Shown here piece after piece: positions 35,735 through 45,293 of a stretch of DNA of 64,000 nt. Origin of the DNA: Allorhodopirellula solitaria (GTDB lineage: Bacteria; Planctomycetota; Planctomycetia; Pirellulales; Pirellulaceae); the NCBI RefSeq assembly GCF_007859855.1, contig NZ_SJPK01000007.1, forward strand, positions 210,542 through 274,541. Direction: 5' to 3'. A program made the position numbers and the translations under genes. Positions within the stretch are counted from its first letter, which is position 1. Every line of letters begins with the position of its first letter. The notes beneath the pieces were generated by a model. That model did no database searches and was not told the DNA's origin. It was given only the letters and a program-made list of their open reading frames with translations.

Positions 35735-35798
35735 GATCGAACTTTAGACATAATTTGGATTTCGTCACAATAGCGATATGGGGCACCCGCTCGTGTCT

Positions 35799-37250
35799 TT
35801 AAGCGGCTTTTTCTTCTGCCCGGTCTGTTCCGCCCACACGTGGGAACTCGATCGTCTCCGCGACCTCGCCGCCATGGGTCTGTTCCCAGATTCGCTCGCG
35901 ACGGCATGTGGCGAGCCAACTCACCGACCATCCGGCAGCCACCCCCAATGTTGTCACGACTGCAACTTTGAAGAGCGGTGAGGCACCCGGCATCGCATAC
36001 TTGGCGGCAGTACTCGCTAAGCCGACGATGGGGTGATGCAGCAAATAGATGAGAAAGGAGGCGGCCGCCAAAGATGCGAGACCCCGGCCCAGAGGCCGCT
36101 GGCGAGTTGCCGCGATACCGAGCAAACCAAACGTCAGCAACGATGCCGCACCCACGCTGAGCGTTGCCAGCCCGCCGCGCATCCACACACTACCAATCGG
36201 AAATCCACCTGCCTGAGCAAGGGATCCATTCATCGCCGGAGCATTGGCCCAGCCGCCGCTTAACCAGGTCGCAGGATCACCTGCAGCATTCAGCCACCAG
36301 ATCCCCATGCTCACCGCAGCGGCGCTCAACAGCACCCCCGGGCCGAGCAATCGCTGCCCGCGTTTGCCTAATTCGGAAAGCTGCGGGTCCAGCGAATACC
36401 AAAACACGCCCGCCGTGAAAAAGGCTCCGCTATAAACCCATTTCGACAGCACCGGCAGGAACGAATGCTGGAACCCCCAGACCACCTCAGGACGCATCGT
36501 CAAGGAAATAACCGCTGCTGCAAAAGTGCACGGCAGTCCAAATCGAACGAGCGTCGTCGTCGAACAGCGACTCAGACGCGGCCAAACCGAAGCCAAAATG
36601 ACGGTGTAAATCATCAGGTACTGCAGAAACCATAGATGACTCAGCCCCCACAAATTGCGATCGATGCCTTCGGCAAATTTAATTCGGCGAACCTCCCGGA
36701 TGCTGACAGATCCATCAGCCACCCAGCCCAACATCCAAATGTAGAACTCCAGCGGCAGCATCAAGACCAACGCCCAGGCCAGTGGTTTGCCCAGACGCTG
36801 TAGCCGCTGCATCGTCACCGACCAACCGCCACGTGACGACACGCTGCGAGCGGCGAAGAATCCCGCGATCACCAAAAAAATCGGCATGATCACCAGTTCG
36901 ATCGCCCAGAACAGCGCAGTCACGATATCGCTCGGAGTATCGTGGACACTCCAGCTCAATCCAGCCATCGATGGACGCGCGTAGGGGACGCAAGCATGCA
37001 GAAGCACCACGGCGACCGCCGCATAACCGCGCAGCGCATCAATCCCAGCAAAATGCTGGCCCGCCACCATAGTCGCCCGACGGCTCCGCCCGTCGGAAGG
37101 ATCGATTGTCGACCGACGGCTCCGCCCGTCGGAAACTTCAACAGCCGACCGACGGCTCCGCCCGTCGGGAACCTCCACCCCAGCCATCTCTGCATGGGAC
37201 GAAGACGCGGCAACCTGAATCGAAACAGTAGAAGGCATATCCGTTGCCAA
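35799..37250 (-). CDS. Acyltransferase 3 family membrane protein with palindromic N-terminal repeat
   Basis: A 483-residue membrane O-acyltransferase of the OafA/Acyltransferase-3 group, which acetylates or acylates surface sugars. The catalytic region opens with FAGIDALRGYAAVAVVLLHA near residue 67 and continues through about ten membrane helices. Ahead of it lies an unusual segment of three 12-residue repeats ending in DGRSRR (residues about 28-60), encoded by three 36-bp DNA repeats with a perfect palindromic core. An alternative start at residue 61 (MVAGQHF, ending at 37070) would skip the repeats and give a normal family N-terminus, so the true start is uncertain. Target molecule unknown. 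Confidence 0.82.
   Translation of the reverse strand: MATDMPSTVSIQVAASSSHAEMAGVEVPDGRSRRSAVEVSDGRSRRSTIDPSDGRSRRATMVAGQHFAGIDALRGYAAVAVVLLHACVPYARPSMAGLSWSVHDTPSDIVTALFWAIELVIMPIFLVIAGFFAARSVSSRGGWSVTMQRLQRLGKPLAWALVLMLPLEFYIWMLGWVADGSVSIREVRRIKFAEGIDRNLWGLSHLWFLQYLMIYTVILASVWPRLSRCSTTTLVRFGLPCTFAAAVISLTMRPEVVWGFQHSFLPVLSKWVYSGAFFTAGVFWYSLDPQLSELGKRGQRLLGPGVLLSAAAVSMGIWWLNAAGDPATWLSGGWANAPAMNGSLAQAGGFPIGSVWMRGGLATLSVGAASLLTFGLLGIAATRQRPLGRGLASLAAASFLIYLLHHPIVGLASTAAKYAMPGASPLFKVAVVTTLGVAAGWSVSWLATCRRERIWEQTHGGEVAETIEFPRVGGTDRAEEKAA
37077..37168. repeat. Three 36-bp-spaced palindromes (CCGACGGCTCCGCCCGTCGG)
   Basis: Exact copies at 37077-37096, 37113-37132 and 37149-37168, spaced at exactly 36 bp and therefore in frame with the acyltransferase gene, whose N-terminus they encode as DGRSRR repeats. 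Each core is an inverted repeat with CCGACGG/CCGTCGG arms. The unit looks like a REP-type palindrome that has been tandemly copied. Confidence 0.8.
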
Positions 37251-37470
37251 ACTGAGGTGAGTAGCCGAGTCTCTCCGAGCCCGGGAATAAGCGCCTATCT
37301 AGAAAAAGGTCTGCTCCTCTCTGGCAAAGCCGTTGACAACCATGCCAAATGATTCGCTTCGAAAGTGTCAGACACCGTTTCAGATAGGCTCAAAGCTGGC
37401 CTGCAGTTCTACCGAATGCAGGTCGGCGACTACCAGAGAGAAACGACGATGCTCACCAGTCACCGAGGCC

Positions 37471-37938
37471 CTATGCCCGATGCAGCCCCTGCATCTGCTG
37501 CCGAAAATCGTATTGCAAATCGGGGTGCACCTTCTCCAAAGCCTTCTCGATCTTTTTCCGCTGGGCGAGATACATGTTCTCGCTCACTCGGCACCGTCCC
37601 CACTGCAGACCACGTTCGCTGATTTGACAGCAAAAGTGAATACGGATCTGCAACTCCGTTTCCTTGTCTCCTGAGAAACGGATGCACTTCTCCATCATGC
37701 GAATGATTCGGCGCAGGGTCTTCTTGTGAATCATTCCGCGGGCAGGAAGTTCCTCGTCGATGTCGGCGCAGACCTCATCGACATAGCCCGCTTCATCGCC
37801 TGATTTCAGCGTCAGGTAGGTCAACAACAACTTGTTGTCGACCTTGAACTTGGCCAAACGCACACAAGCATCTAGTAATTCATCATGAGACAACGGTGCC
37901 AGCGCACGTTTGAGCTCGCTGATCGTTGCTGGTTTCAT
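37471..37938 (-). CDS. Small hypothetical protein (possibly DUF6155-like)
   Basis: A protein of 155 residues from the ATG ending at 37938; a longer frame to 37974 would overlap the upstream cyclophilin gene. It is helical, Lys/Glu-rich and without signal or membrane segment: ELKRALAPLSHDELLDACVR, KTLRRIIRMMEKCIRFSGDK, then KIEKALEKVHPDL. The N-terminal LxxLSxxELxxxxxxL pattern and the later IRFSGDKE resemble DUF6155-type proteins from memory, which I hold loosely. It begins 7 bp after the cyclophilin stop, so the two are probably one transcript. Confidence 0.6.
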   Translation of the reverse strand: MKPATISELKRALAPLSHDELLDACVRLAKFKVDNKLLLTYLTLKSGDEAGYVDEVCADIDEELPARGMIHKKTLRRIIRMMEKCIRFSGDKETELQIRIHFCCQISERGLQWGRCRVSENMYLAQRKKIEKALEKVHPDLQYDFRQQMQGLHRA

Positions 37939-37945
37939 GCTGAAC

Positions 37946-38605
37946 CTATTTGGACCCGTCCGCTTTGATTTCACCCGCTTCGGTGATCTTGATCAGACTC
38001 CGAGTGCGTCCGCTGCCGGATCCTTGAGCCTCGACCTTTTTGACAACATCCATGCCCTCGAGCACACGACCGAAAACGACGTGGTGACCGTCGAGGTGAG
38101 GCGTCGGTACGGTGGTGATGAAGAACTGCGACCCGTTTGTGTTCTTGCCCGCGTTAGCCATGCTCAGCAAACCGGGAACGGAATGCTTCAACTGGAAGTT
38201 CTCGTCGGGAAAAGTACGGCCATAGATACTCTCACCACCGGAACCGTTACCGGCGGTGAAGTCACCTCCCTGCAACATGAACCCAGGGATCACACGGTGA
38301 AAGGCGCTGCCTTCATAGTCCAGCGGCACACCCGACTGTCCAGTTCCCTTCTCGCCCGTGGACAACGCGCGAAAGTTCTCGGCGGTCTTGGGCACGTTCT
38401 TGCCAAAGAGCCCGATCACGACCCGGCCGGCTGGCTTGCCACCGATCGAGATATCAAAATAGACCTTGCTGGTCACTTCCGCCTTGGTGGCATCGGAAGC
38501 TGCAGAGGTAGCCCCCGGCTGGGCGACGGGCACCTGAGCCGAGCTAATCGACGATACGGATGCCAACAACGCGACCAACATGAGCGTGAAATTACGGTAA
38601 ACCAT
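37946..38605 (-). CDS. Exported cyclophilin-type peptidyl-prolyl isomerase
   Basis: A 219-residue cyclophilin from the ATG ending at 38605, which opens a signal peptide ([20 protein letters not shown]). The isomerase domain is full: [40 protein letters not shown] (catalytic Arg in FHR), [17 protein letters not shown] and [12 protein letters not shown]. It should catalyse proline isomerisation during folding of secreted proteins. A downstream small gene follows at 7 bp. An alternative start 14 codons upstream lacks support. Confidence 0.92.
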   Translation of the reverse strand: MVYRNFTLMLVALLASVSSISSAQVPVAQPGATSAASDATKAEVTSKVYFDISIGGKPAGRVVIGLFGKNVPKTAENFRALSTGEKGTGQSGVPLDYEGSAFHRVIPGFMLQGGDFTAGNGSGGESIYGRTFPDENFQLKHSVPGLLSMANAGKNTNGSQFFITTVPTPHLDGHHVVFGRVLEGMDVVKKVEAQGSGSGRTRSLIKITEAGEIKADGSK

Positions 38606-39052
38606 CTTGGATTCTGTCTCCGGAGGGGTGAAATCAGCGGCCCCCAAAAATCGGAACCGCTCAGTGCTATCACGCCCTATTTACCAGATCGTCCGCATCG
38701 CTTCCAACCCAACTGGTGACTTGGCCGGAGCTCCGAAAATTCACCGTACACCTTGTCCTGCGTGAGGCCAACGAGTCCACTCAAAGAAAAAGTACGCTTC
38801 CGTCGGATGAGCCCAAAATGGCTCGTTTCGATGACTGAGCGACCAGCGAAGTCTCACATACTCACCATCTAGCCCAAACGGGCTGATTGTCAGGGCTGGA
38901 AAGTGTCGCGTCCCCAGGGTTGTGATAATACTGCTCGAGGCTGGACTTGATCGCCCCAATCGGGTACTACGCCTGCAGCTTGACACCTCTCCGAGGAGGT
39001 GGTAGCGTCATTTCCATGCGTAGCCGAAAGCATGGGATAAGCCCCATTTTCG
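38606..39052. other. Intergenic gap with a dispersed-repeat fragment
   Basis: About 450 bp without a supported gene between the divergent cyclophilin and surface-protein genes. At 38794-38813 it holds ACGCTTCCGTCGGATGAGCC, which matches the arms of the inverted-repeat element at 17183-17503. Nothing else is recognisable. Confidence 0.45.
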
Positions 39053-39124
39053 CAAAAACCACCCTGCAGGCAAAAACCACCCTGCAGGCAAAAACCACCC
39101 TGCAGGCAAAAACCACCCTGCAGG
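39053..39124. repeat. Four exact 18-bp tandem repeats
   Basis: CAAAAACCACCCTGCAGG occurs four times without change, ending at 39124. The end of the last copy supplies the first bases of the ribosome site (AGGGAGAA) of the surface-protein gene at 39136. Because 18 is a multiple of three, an upstream start would read them as KTTLQA repeats. Confidence 0.85.
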
Positions 39125-39135
39125 GAGAAAGCTCG

Positions 39136-41130
39136 ATGCATCTTCAAGAGAAGACATTCAGCAAACGGAAGAACATACTGGCATGGCTCCGTAATTTCAT
39201 GCCAGTCGTAAGCGGCGTCCGGAAAGCAGAGCAAAGTTTTAGAAGTAGTCGCACAGTAATTCGCCACTGCAGCGGTGAATCACTGAACCCTCGGATGCTC
39301 ATGGCAGCTGATGTTCCCGAGGTTGTGCCAGCCATTGTGGCGACTCAACTGCCGTGGTCGGCGTATGAAATGCCGAAGTCGGGTCAGGCCCATTTCGTCG
39401 AAGGCGCCGCTGACCCCGCCGCCTTGGGCGACCCAACTGATTATTGCCCCAGCCCCCGTTCACTCGGCGAGTACTCGATACAGGAGCCCGAGACCAACCG
39501 CATTCTCGATCCGCAGTCAGCTCGACTCGGCCCTGCTGGTCCCGACGATTTATTCGTGGGTCCGATAGCGATGTCGGGACCGTCCGGAGGAAGTGGCACA
39601 ACAGGTGGCAGTGGTTCCACTGGTGGTTCGGGACCAACCAATTCGGCTCCCTCTGCTTCGGGAACATTCTATTCAAGCGCGCATCGAAATAGTTCGCGGT
39701 ATTATCCCATCAGCGGAACGCTTTGGGGTTACGACCCCGACAATGATCCGCTGACACTCGCATCGCTCACTGATGTCGCAAACGGAACATTGACCGTCAA
39801 CGCCGATCGAACGTTCACCTATGAGCCGGACGTTGGATTCGTGGGCTCTGACTCATTTACGTTTGAGCTAAGCGACGGCTCCCTAACGAGCAATGAAGCT
39901 GAAGTCACGATCGAGATATTCAACGCAACTCCCACGGCGTCTGGCACCAACTACAGCGTTCAGCATCGGGATGATCCAGAGTATTCAGCACTCGAGCATA
40001 CCCTATACTCCAACGATGTTGACGGCGACGACTTAATCTATTCGCTCGTGACGGACGTCGGCGATGGCGACCTGACCATCAATCCTGATGGCAGTTTTTT
40101 TTATGAACCCGACGTAGGATTTGTCGGAACCGACTCATTCGAGTTCGAGGTGTCGGACGGGTTCGACACCAGCGAAGTTGCAACGATCACGATTGACGTG
40201 AAGAAAACGCAACTGACTTATCAGGTTTATCGGGTTCAAGACGGCTCAGAGGAAGGCACTCAATCGGTCAAATACGTCGTCAGCTTGGACAAAACCGTTG
40301 GCGATGAAGTCACATTCACTTGGGATGTTGTATCGCCTGGGATCTTGGAGCACGAAGCGACGGCGGCTGACGTGGAGCAGTCCAGCGGCAGCGTCACGAT
40401 TGACGCCGGATTCCCGGACGAATTCATTGAGATCGATGTGACGGATGATACTGAGACCGAGCTCAATGAGATGCTGTATATCACGGTCGAAGCAGATGCT
40501 CCTGATACCTATCAGATCGATCCTGCACTGGTGCATTCAACAGGCAGCCCGTGGGAATACCCAAGCGGCATCACCGATAATGAATGGCGTTGGGAAAAAC
40601 TGGGGAACGAAACCACTACGTTGGTCGACGAGTCCGATTCCATCTTTGGACCCAGCATGGGCGCGTTGCACGAAATTTCGGCTAACTTTCTGGTCAGGGC
40701 AACGGGGAACGAAGAGGACCCTGTTCAAGGCCCCAACACGATCCTCTCAGGTGTTACGGGTACTTTCGACGGCTTACAAGCAACCGTGTATCGGGAAAGA
40801 AGCTTCAACGTCGACTCGCAGACTGGCAACATTACTCAGATTACTGGAGAAGTAGGGGTTGACAGTGATGATGATGACGGTATCTGGCATAGGCTTACTG
40901 TTGCAAGCAATGATGGAAATATGCAGGTACTGCCGGTAAACTCAACACGAAACGTAGTTCAGTTGGAGGTCGCCGCCGCGGTCGCGTTGGATGGAGGGAT
41001 TCCGGTGTCAGTAGGTGCTGGCCCGATTTCGGTGTCATTCCCAGACCCCTCATTTGAAATTCAGTTCAGCACATTTGTTGTTGAATTGGCGACAGTTAGA
41101 GGTGCGTCTAACTCGTTTGGATATGAATGA
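39136..41130 (+). CDS. Large surface protein with cadherin-like/Ig-like repeats
   Basis: A 664-residue exported protein. The ATG at 39136 is chosen because GGAGA lies 8 nt upstream; the frame is open further up only through the tandem repeats. The N-terminal SLNPRMLMAAD resembles the Leu-x-Pro-Arg-x-Leu-x-Ala processing region seen near the start of many large planctomycete secreted proteins. Gly/Ser-rich linkers (GGSGTTGGSGSTGGSG) follow, then at least two cadherin-like repeats with YDPDNDPLTL and YSNDVDGDDLIYSL calcium-type loops and the shared YEPDVGFVG...DSF pattern. The C-terminal third is not recognised. It is probably an adhesin or surface-layer-type protein. Confidence 0.72.
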   Translation: MHLQEKTFSKRKNILAWLRNFMPVVSGVRKAEQSFRSSRTVIRHCSGESLNPRMLMAADVPEVVPAIVATQLPWSAYEMPKSGQAHFVEGAADPAALGDPTDYCPSPRSLGEYSIQEPETNRILDPQSARLGPAGPDDLFVGPIAMSGPSGGSGTTGGSGSTGGSGPTNSAPSASGTFYSSAHRNSSRYYPISGTLWGYDPDNDPLTLASLTDVANGTLTVNADRTFTYEPDVGFVGSDSFTFELSDGSLTSNEAEVTIEIFNATPTASGTNYSVQHRDDPEYSALEHTLYSNDVDGDDLIYSLVTDVGDGDLTINPDGSFFYEPDVGFVGTDSFEFEVSDGFDTSEVATITIDVKKTQLTYQVYRVQDGSEEGTQSVKYVVSLDKTVGDEVTFTWDVVSPGILEHEATAADVEQSSGSVTIDAGFPDEFIEIDVTDDTETELNEMLYITVEADAPDTYQIDPALVHSTGSPWEYPSGITDNEWRWEKLGNETTTLVDESDSIFGPSMGALHEISANFLVRATGNEEDPVQGPNTILSGVTGTFDGLQATVYRERSFNVDSQTGNITQITGEVGVDSDDDDGIWHRLTVASNDGNMQVLPVNSTRNVVQLEVAAAVALDGGIPVSVGAGPISVSFPDPSFEIQFSTFVVELATVRGASNSFGYE

Positions 41131-41327
41131 TTAACGTCATGCGATCCCGGAAACGGTTTTCTGCAAAAAAATATGATTTGGATGACGTTTCGAGAACTCG
41201 AGATCCTCCGATTGCGCGAACACTGCAGGCAGAATAGGATCCTCTAGAGCCTGTACGATCGAAAATTTCGATTTGCCGCAAGCTGCCTGAAAATTCTCAC
41301 CTCGTAAACACGATCGTTCTATTCTTA

Positions 41328-41819
41328 ATGCAAGTTCCCCAATTTTCATTGCGCGCCTTGCTCTGCGTCGTCCTTGTGTCGGCTACCTTGCCTTGGTTCG
41401 TCAAGAGGCTCAAGAGGCCTCTGCTGTCTGGTTGGGGTAGCAGTGGTATCTTGACTTCACCCCGCGAGCTTCCCAATGGAATCATCCGTTGGGAACCGAG
41501 TGTACCGTCAATTGGGCTATACAGCCGCGGATTTGAATCGGATGAGCCGAGGGCTGCAATTGGTTTCATTCGGATCCAGTCGAACCCGGCGATTGTACCT
41601 GAACCGGGAGTCGAAGCCGTCGATCGAAACACCTTTCGATTTGGAGGCAAATCCTGGGTTTCCACCGATGGTCAGTTTAAACTCGTGGTGATAATCGATG
41701 ATGTGATCGAATTTGTCGGACCTGTCGATGCACCTTGGGTAGAGAGAAAGTTTCGCTTGCATGCTAAGGTCACGCACGATGACGTGTGGAAGATTGTCGA
41801 TTTTGTTGGCGCGCGATGA
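41328..41819 (+). CDS. Small hypothetical protein with N-terminal signal anchor
   Basis: A 163-residue protein beginning MQVPQFSLRALLCVVLVSAT, a pattern (FSLRALL, then a hydrophobic helix) common in short planctomycete membrane-anchored hypotheticals. The rest is soluble and beta-rich with no recognised domain. Its stop overlaps an ATG of the following glycosyltransferase gene by 4 bp, which supports real translation and coupling. No strong ribosome site precedes the ATG. Confidence 0.55.
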   Translation: MQVPQFSLRALLCVVLVSATLPWFVKRLKRPLLSGWGSSGILTSPRELPNGIIRWEPSVPSIGLYSRGFESDEPRAAIGFIRIQSNPAIVPEPGVEAVDRNTFRFGGKSWVSTDGQFKLVVIIDDVIEFVGPVDAPWVERKFRLHAKVTHDDVWKIVDFVGAR

Positions 41820-42922
41820 GATCAGACGGAATTCGGAGACGGCCTGTGAAAATTGTTGCCACCATACTCAGCGGGAATTCGCAGTCACTGGTCTCCGATG
41901 CGATCGTATCGGTTCGCGACTATATGGATCAGTTGCTGTTGATCGATACGGGGATCACTGACGAAACGGTCGCACGCGCCGAAGCGGCGGCAGGTGAGAA
42001 ACTCAAGGTGCTCACTTTTCCCTGGTGCGATGATTTTGCGGCAGCTCGCAATTTTGCATTGAACGCTGCGTCAGAGTTCAACGCAAATTGGGCGCTCACA
42101 ATCGATACGGACGAACGAGTGAATTTCTCTTCATTGCGTACCCGGGACGCATTGATTGCGAGGTTGAACCAACGTGACGACACGATGGCATGGATGGTCG
42201 CTGCCGCTGACCACAGCTACGCGAAGGAGCGATTCATTCGTGTCCCAACGTCCCTGACATGGGTGGGCCGAACACACGAGGCTCTCATCGGAGCAAGCGA
42301 CCAGGCACGCGAGCTGCTCGATGACGTTCATTTCTGGGAAACGCCCAAATCGGCTGAGCAGTATCGCCACAAACTCGAACGAGACCTAAGGATTTTGGAG
42401 ACCGAAACGGCGAAAGATCCCGGCGATGCTCGTTGGTGGTACTATCTTGGCCAAACGCTTGATGGAATGGGAGAGACTGAACGGGCTCTCGAGGCGTACC
42501 AGAGTTGCGCAAGGAACGAGGGCTGGAATGAGCAGTTGGCATGGTCCAGTTATTGTGCCGCGAAATGCTTGACTCGAATGCACCGTTTTCGCGACGCTGA
42601 GGAAGCAGCGGCATATGGCTTGACAATCGATGCAGGATTTGCGGAACTTCCTTGGATTGCTGGCTGGGCATGCTATCAACGTGATGCACTGGAGCAAGCA
42701 GTTGCTTGGTCCAATATGGCCGCGAACATGGGAGAATTCGCGGCACGTTCACTACGGCGTCCCAGAGTCGGATTTCGATTTTTGCCTGCCTGGTACGAGG
42801 CTCCTTACGACACGCTCCGTCATGCTTTGCGTAAGCTAGGTGAATTTCAAGCCGCAGACCGAGCCGAGAAGTGTTTTCGACGGGCCAAGCAATTGCGTCT
42901 CGGCGGGAATATAACCGTTTGA
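41816..42922 (+). CDS. Family 2-type glycosyltransferase with TPR tail
   Basis: A protein of about 368 residues. Two starts are possible: ATG 41816, overlapping the previous stop (ATGA), or GTG 41846, with GGAG 7 nt upstream, directly at the conserved VKIVATILSGN beginning. The first 200 residues resemble a reduced GT2 domain (DAIVSVRDYMDQLLLIDTGI, then LTIDTDERV, the DxD-like metal motif), and the second half has TPR helices (ARWWYYLGQTLDGMGETERA, LEAYQSCARN). Similar proteins are often annotated as SunS-like glycosyltransferases. No membrane segment is present. Acceptor and donor are unknown. Confidence 0.75.
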   Translation: MRSDGIRRRPVKIVATILSGNSQSLVSDAIVSVRDYMDQLLLIDTGITDETVARAEAAAGEKLKVLTFPWCDDFAAARNFALNAASEFNANWALTIDTDERVNFSSLRTRDALIARLNQRDDTMAWMVAAADHSYAKERFIRVPTSLTWVGRTHEALIGASDQARELLDDVHFWETPKSAEQYRHKLERDLRILETETAKDPGDARWWYYLGQTLDGMGETERALEAYQSCARNEGWNEQLAWSSYCAAKCLTRMHRFRDAEEAAAYGLTIDAGFAELPWIAGWACYQRDALEQAVAWSNMAANMGEFAARSLRRPRVGFRFLPAWYEAPYDTLRHALRKLGEFQAADRAEKCFRRAKQLRLGGNITV

Positions 42923-43292
42923 GTTCTATCGAAAATCAGAGGGACATGGGAGTGCCCGGATAAACCCGGTTTTGGAAAGCGTGGACCTAATCAACAATCC
43001 GATCGAGGTCACCGAGCAACGCTGATCGGTACCAAGAGTTGCTCGATGCGCTTTCTCAACGGCTGCGTGAAGATTAATTTCATTTCATCACTGATCCACA
43101 GATCGGTCGGACCAACCAACTTGGCCGAGCAATCGATTCGGCTTTCCCGGCAGAAAGCAATCCACTCTGGAGCGGATGTCCCGCTCCAGAAATTACCTCG
43201 AATAGTTAAATGACGAGTACGGAAGCTAGCCGTCCCGCTGAACCGTTACAGCCCCCCCCTTTTCGGGTGAACCCGTCTTTTTCCCCGCGTTT
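42923..43292. other. Intergenic gap before aspS
   Basis: About 370 bp between convergent genes. It has one clear inverted repeat, CTGGAGCGG-ATGT-CCCGCTCCAG at about 43167-43189, without a T-run, and a C-run followed by CGGGTGAACCCG just before the aspS stop. I see no gene. Confidence 0.45.
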
Positions 43293-45071
43293 CTAGGTTT
43301 TCACCGAGACCGTCCGCAGCTGCAGCTCGTTGAGCTGGGCCGCATCGACCTCTCCGGGTGCCTCGGTCATCAAATCGGCAGCCTTTTGCGTTTTCGGGAA
43401 TGCGATCACTTCGCGGATATTGTCCAGTCCCGCGAACAACATGACCCAGCGATCGACACCCAGTGCGATCCCGCCGTGCGGAGGAGCGCCAAAGCGGAGT
43501 GCATCGAGCAGGAATCCGAACCGATCCTGCGCCGTCTCCTCGTCCATGCCGAGCAACTCGAACACTTGCGACTGGGTTTCACTGTCGTGGATCCGGATCG
43601 TGCCCCCACCCGCTTCGCTGCCGTTGATCACGAGATCGTAGGCCTGCGCCCGGCACTTCTCAGGAGATTCCTTCAAATGGGGCAAGTCCTCGGCCAACGG
43701 CGCCGTAAACGGATGGTGCATCGCCACGTAGCGACCGCTCTCCTCATCACGCTCAAACATCGGAAACTCCGTCACCCAGCTGCAATTCAACTCGTCTGGG
43801 GAGTAAAGCTTCAGTTCCCCCGCGAGCCGCTTGCGAAGTCCCGACAACCCTTTGCAGGTGACTTCCCAGGAATCGGCCAAGAACATCAACAGATCGCCAG
43901 GCTCACCACCCATCAGATCGCGAATCTCGGCCAAGTGCTCGGGTGTGAAATTCTTCGCGATCGGACTCCACAGGGTTTGGTCGTCTTCGACGCGGAACCA
44001 AGCCAAGCCCTTGGCACCAAAATCCTGCTGCACATAACCGGTCAGCTCGTCGATCTGGCGCCGCGAGTACAACGTCGCCGCCCCGGGGACCCGAATGCCG
44101 CGAACGAAATTTCCGGCATCGGCGGTTCCGCGGAAGACCCGAAACTCGGTCTTGGCCGCTACCGACGTGACGTCCACGATCTCCAAACCGAAACGTAGGT
44201 CAGGTGCGTCACTGCCGAACCGCCGCATCGCTTCCTCGTACGTCATCCGAGGCAGAGGCAACGTGATGTCTTTGCCGAGTACCTGTTTCGCCGTTTTGGC
44301 AACCAAACCATCGATCAGCCCGATAATGTCATCGGAGTCGACGAAGGACATCTCAATGTCGAGCTGGGTAAATTCGGGCTGGCGGTCGGCCCGCAAATCT
44401 TCGTCGCGAAAACACTTGGCAACCTGCACGTAGCGGTCGAAACCCGCCACCATCAGGATCTGCTTGTACAACTGCGGCGACTGAGGCAGTGCATAAAAAT
44501 CGCCTGGGTGCACCCGGCTGGGGACGAGGTAATCGCGAGCTCCCTCGGGCGTACTGCGGCCCAAAATCGGGGTTTCCACATCGATAAAGTCCTCCTCCGC
44601 AAAGTAATCTCGCATGCATTTGATAATCTCGCTGCGGCGGATCAAAGCGGCCTGCATTTCTTTGCGGCGCAGATCGAGATAGCGATACTTCAGCCGCAGG
44701 TCTTCGCCCGGCAGCACGGGCTGTCCGGGGGTGAAGGGAGGAGTCTTCGATGCCGAGAGGACCTCGAAATGCTCCGTTCGGACTTCGATATCGCCGGTGG
44801 GGAGCTTGGCGTTCGTCTTCCCCTCGAGCCGATCGGCAACCTGGCCGCGGATCAGCACCACGGACTCGTTGGGCACGTGACCCGCCGCATCGATCATCGC
44901 CTCACCCGCTTCGGGCGGCCCGATGACGACCTGGGTCAGGCCATAGCGGTCTCGCAAATCAATGAACACAGCGCCGCCGTGATCGCGTTTGCTCTCGACC
45001 CAGCCACAGAGAGTGACAGGCGAACCGACATCGGATTTGCGGAGTTGGCCGCAGGTATGGGTACGAAGCAC
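43293..45071 (-). CDS. aspS: Aspartyl-tRNA synthetase
   Basis: A 592-residue bacterial-type class II aminoacyl-tRNA synthetase charging tRNA(Asp), and possibly tRNA(Asn). The N-terminal anticodon-binding OB fold is seen (VTLCGWVESKRDHGGAVFID). The catalytic domain has motif 2 (KCFRDEDLRADRQPEFTQLD), the bacterial GAD insertion, and motif 3 (GIALGVDRWVMLFAG) near residue 550. Length is normal for bacterial AspS. It is monocistronic here. The convergent gap downstream and a repeat-rich gap upstream isolate it from neighbours; the next operon, interestingly, degrades asparagine and aspartate. Confidence 0.96.
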   Translation of the reverse strand: MLRTHTCGQLRKSDVGSPVTLCGWVESKRDHGGAVFIDLRDRYGLTQVVIGPPEAGEAMIDAAGHVPNESVVLIRGQVADRLEGKTNAKLPTGDIEVRTEHFEVLSASKTPPFTPGQPVLPGEDLRLKYRYLDLRRKEMQAALIRRSEIIKCMRDYFAEEDFIDVETPILGRSTPEGARDYLVPSRVHPGDFYALPQSPQLYKQILMVAGFDRYVQVAKCFRDEDLRADRQPEFTQLDIEMSFVDSDDIIGLIDGLVAKTAKQVLGKDITLPLPRMTYEEAMRRFGSDAPDLRFGLEIVDVTSVAAKTEFRVFRGTADAGNFVRGIRVPGAATLYSRRQIDELTGYVQQDFGAKGLAWFRVEDDQTLWSPIAKNFTPEHLAEIRDLMGGEPGDLLMFLADSWEVTCKGLSGLRKRLAGELKLYSPDELNCSWVTEFPMFERDEESGRYVAMHHPFTAPLAEDLPHLKESPEKCRAQAYDLVINGSEAGGGTIRIHDSETQSQVFELLGMDEETAQDRFGFLLDALRFGAPPHGGIALGVDRWVMLFAGLDNIREVIAFPKTQKAADLMTEAPGEVDAAQLNELQLRTVSVKT

Positions 45072-45293
45072 GACGGAGAAACCGAAAAAACAGAGGGAAT
45101 TTGAACCAGAAAATCAACGCGTAAGATAAACGCTCACCATAAATCCGCAAGCGTCGGGCTTGCCGGGAACGAAGATAGCAACCGCTGATCGGTAGTCCTG
45201 AGATTCTCGACACGCGGGCTGTCGATCTATTCGATGTTGGCGAGGCTAATTTTGAGCCGAGTGCCGGTAAGGCACCGGGTAGCATTGAATGTC

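Noticed and set aside
37365-37375. GTGTCAGACAC palindrome as an operator for the acyltransferase gene
   Set aside because: It is a short palindrome seen once in the window, with no regulator gene nearby; evidence is too thin.
43167-43189. Inverted repeat as a terminator between the glycosyltransferase and aspS
   Set aside because: The stem is good but neither strand has a following T-run, so I list it only as an inverted repeat.
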